Assembly: GCA_045604705.1 (NCBI GenBank)
Contig: JAZUOO010000039.1
Coordinates: forward strand, 1-28,825
Direction of reading: 5' to 3'
Source of the DNA: SIG622 sp045604705
Lineage (GTDB): Bacteria > Bacillota > Clostridia > Oscillospirales > CAG-382
DNA length: 28,825 bases
Part shown: one piece after another, positions 28,789 to 28,825 of the stretch
How the letters are laid out: every line of letters starts with the position of its first letter
Position numbering within the stretch: position 1 is the stretch's first letter
Made by a program: the position numbers and the translations under genes
The notes under the pieces: generated by a model
Databases searched by the model: none
What the model saw: the letters and a program-made list of their open reading frames with translations, nothing else
What the model was told of the DNA's origin: nothing

Positions 28789-28825
28789 TTAATCTCCTTT
28801 ATCAAAATATCTATAATCAGCATCA
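28789..28825 (-). CDS. Possible C-terminal end of an upstream gene
   Basis: On the minus strand the frame ending DADYRYFDKGD-stop (TAA at 28791-28789) lies five bases before the recombinase fragment's ATG and contains its RBS, as in a tight operon. Only 11 codons are visible, so it is not identifiable and could be chance. Confidence 0.25.
   Translation of the reverse strand, partial: DADYRYFDKGD

Noticed and set aside
1..28825. CRISPR array
   Set aside because: No set of regularly spaced direct repeats was seen; repeats found are two-copy or inverted.
1..28825. Reassigned stop codon in this organism
   Set aside because: TAA and TGA end many intact, full-length genes here (TGA for trpB, TAA for uxaA and the glycyl radical enzyme), so the two in-frame TAA cases are local.

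Overview
The window looks like chromosomal DNA of a low-GC, anaerobic, gut-type Clostridia (Ruminococcaceae/Oscillospiraceae-like). The grounds are consensus vegetative promoters (TTGACA-17-TATAAT) and strong GGAGG-type ribosome binding sites, a glycyl radical enzyme, a phosphotransferase (PTS) operon, uronate catabolism genes and a meso-diaminopimelate dehydrogenase. The genus is inference; no rRNA or other marker is present.

Layout. 1-4.6 kb: a truncated WG-repeat-like lipoprotein (minus), a stand-alone structured small RNA with its own consensus promoter and terminator (minus), an orphan trpB, a small lipoprotein and a PHP-domain phosphoesterase. 4.7-8.8 kb: a self-contained sugar PTS operon (EIICBA, HPr, Enzyme I); its HPr lacks the regulatory Ser46. 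9.0-11.7 kb: uxaB-uxaA, converting tagaturonate through altronate to 2-keto-3-deoxygluconate. 11.8-17.0 kb: rhaM-like mutarotase and an AraC regulator (minus), divergent from an iron alcohol dehydrogenase, a beta-propeller-like ORF broken by one in-frame TAA, and a glycyl radical enzyme with an atypical active-site loop. 17.1-20.8 kb: dGTPase-like HD protein, CPA2-type antiporter, coaD. 20.8-23.5 kb: a glycerate kinase remnant followed by a TIR-domain membrane protein (possible defence effector) and an NSS-family transporter with a structured leader. 23.7-26.9 kb: diaminopimelate dehydrogenase, a second ORF with an early in-frame TAA coupled to a VanY-type carboxypeptidase, a small membrane protein and an XRE regulator.

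From 27.475 kb to the end the character changes: a 3'-part fragment of a tRNA-Thr(CGU) gene, then AT-rich DNA with a PH/SHOCT protein, two long inverted repeats and the N-terminal domain of a tyrosine recombinase. I read this as the edge (attL/attR) of an integrated element that continues beyond the right end.

The best candidates for something undescribed are the TIR-4TM protein sitting on a glycerate kinase scar, the unclassified small RNA near 1.1-1.2 kb, the GCNQ-type glycyl radical enzyme cluster, and two genes carrying a solitary in-frame TAA just after their start codons in a shared AAA-TAA-A context.
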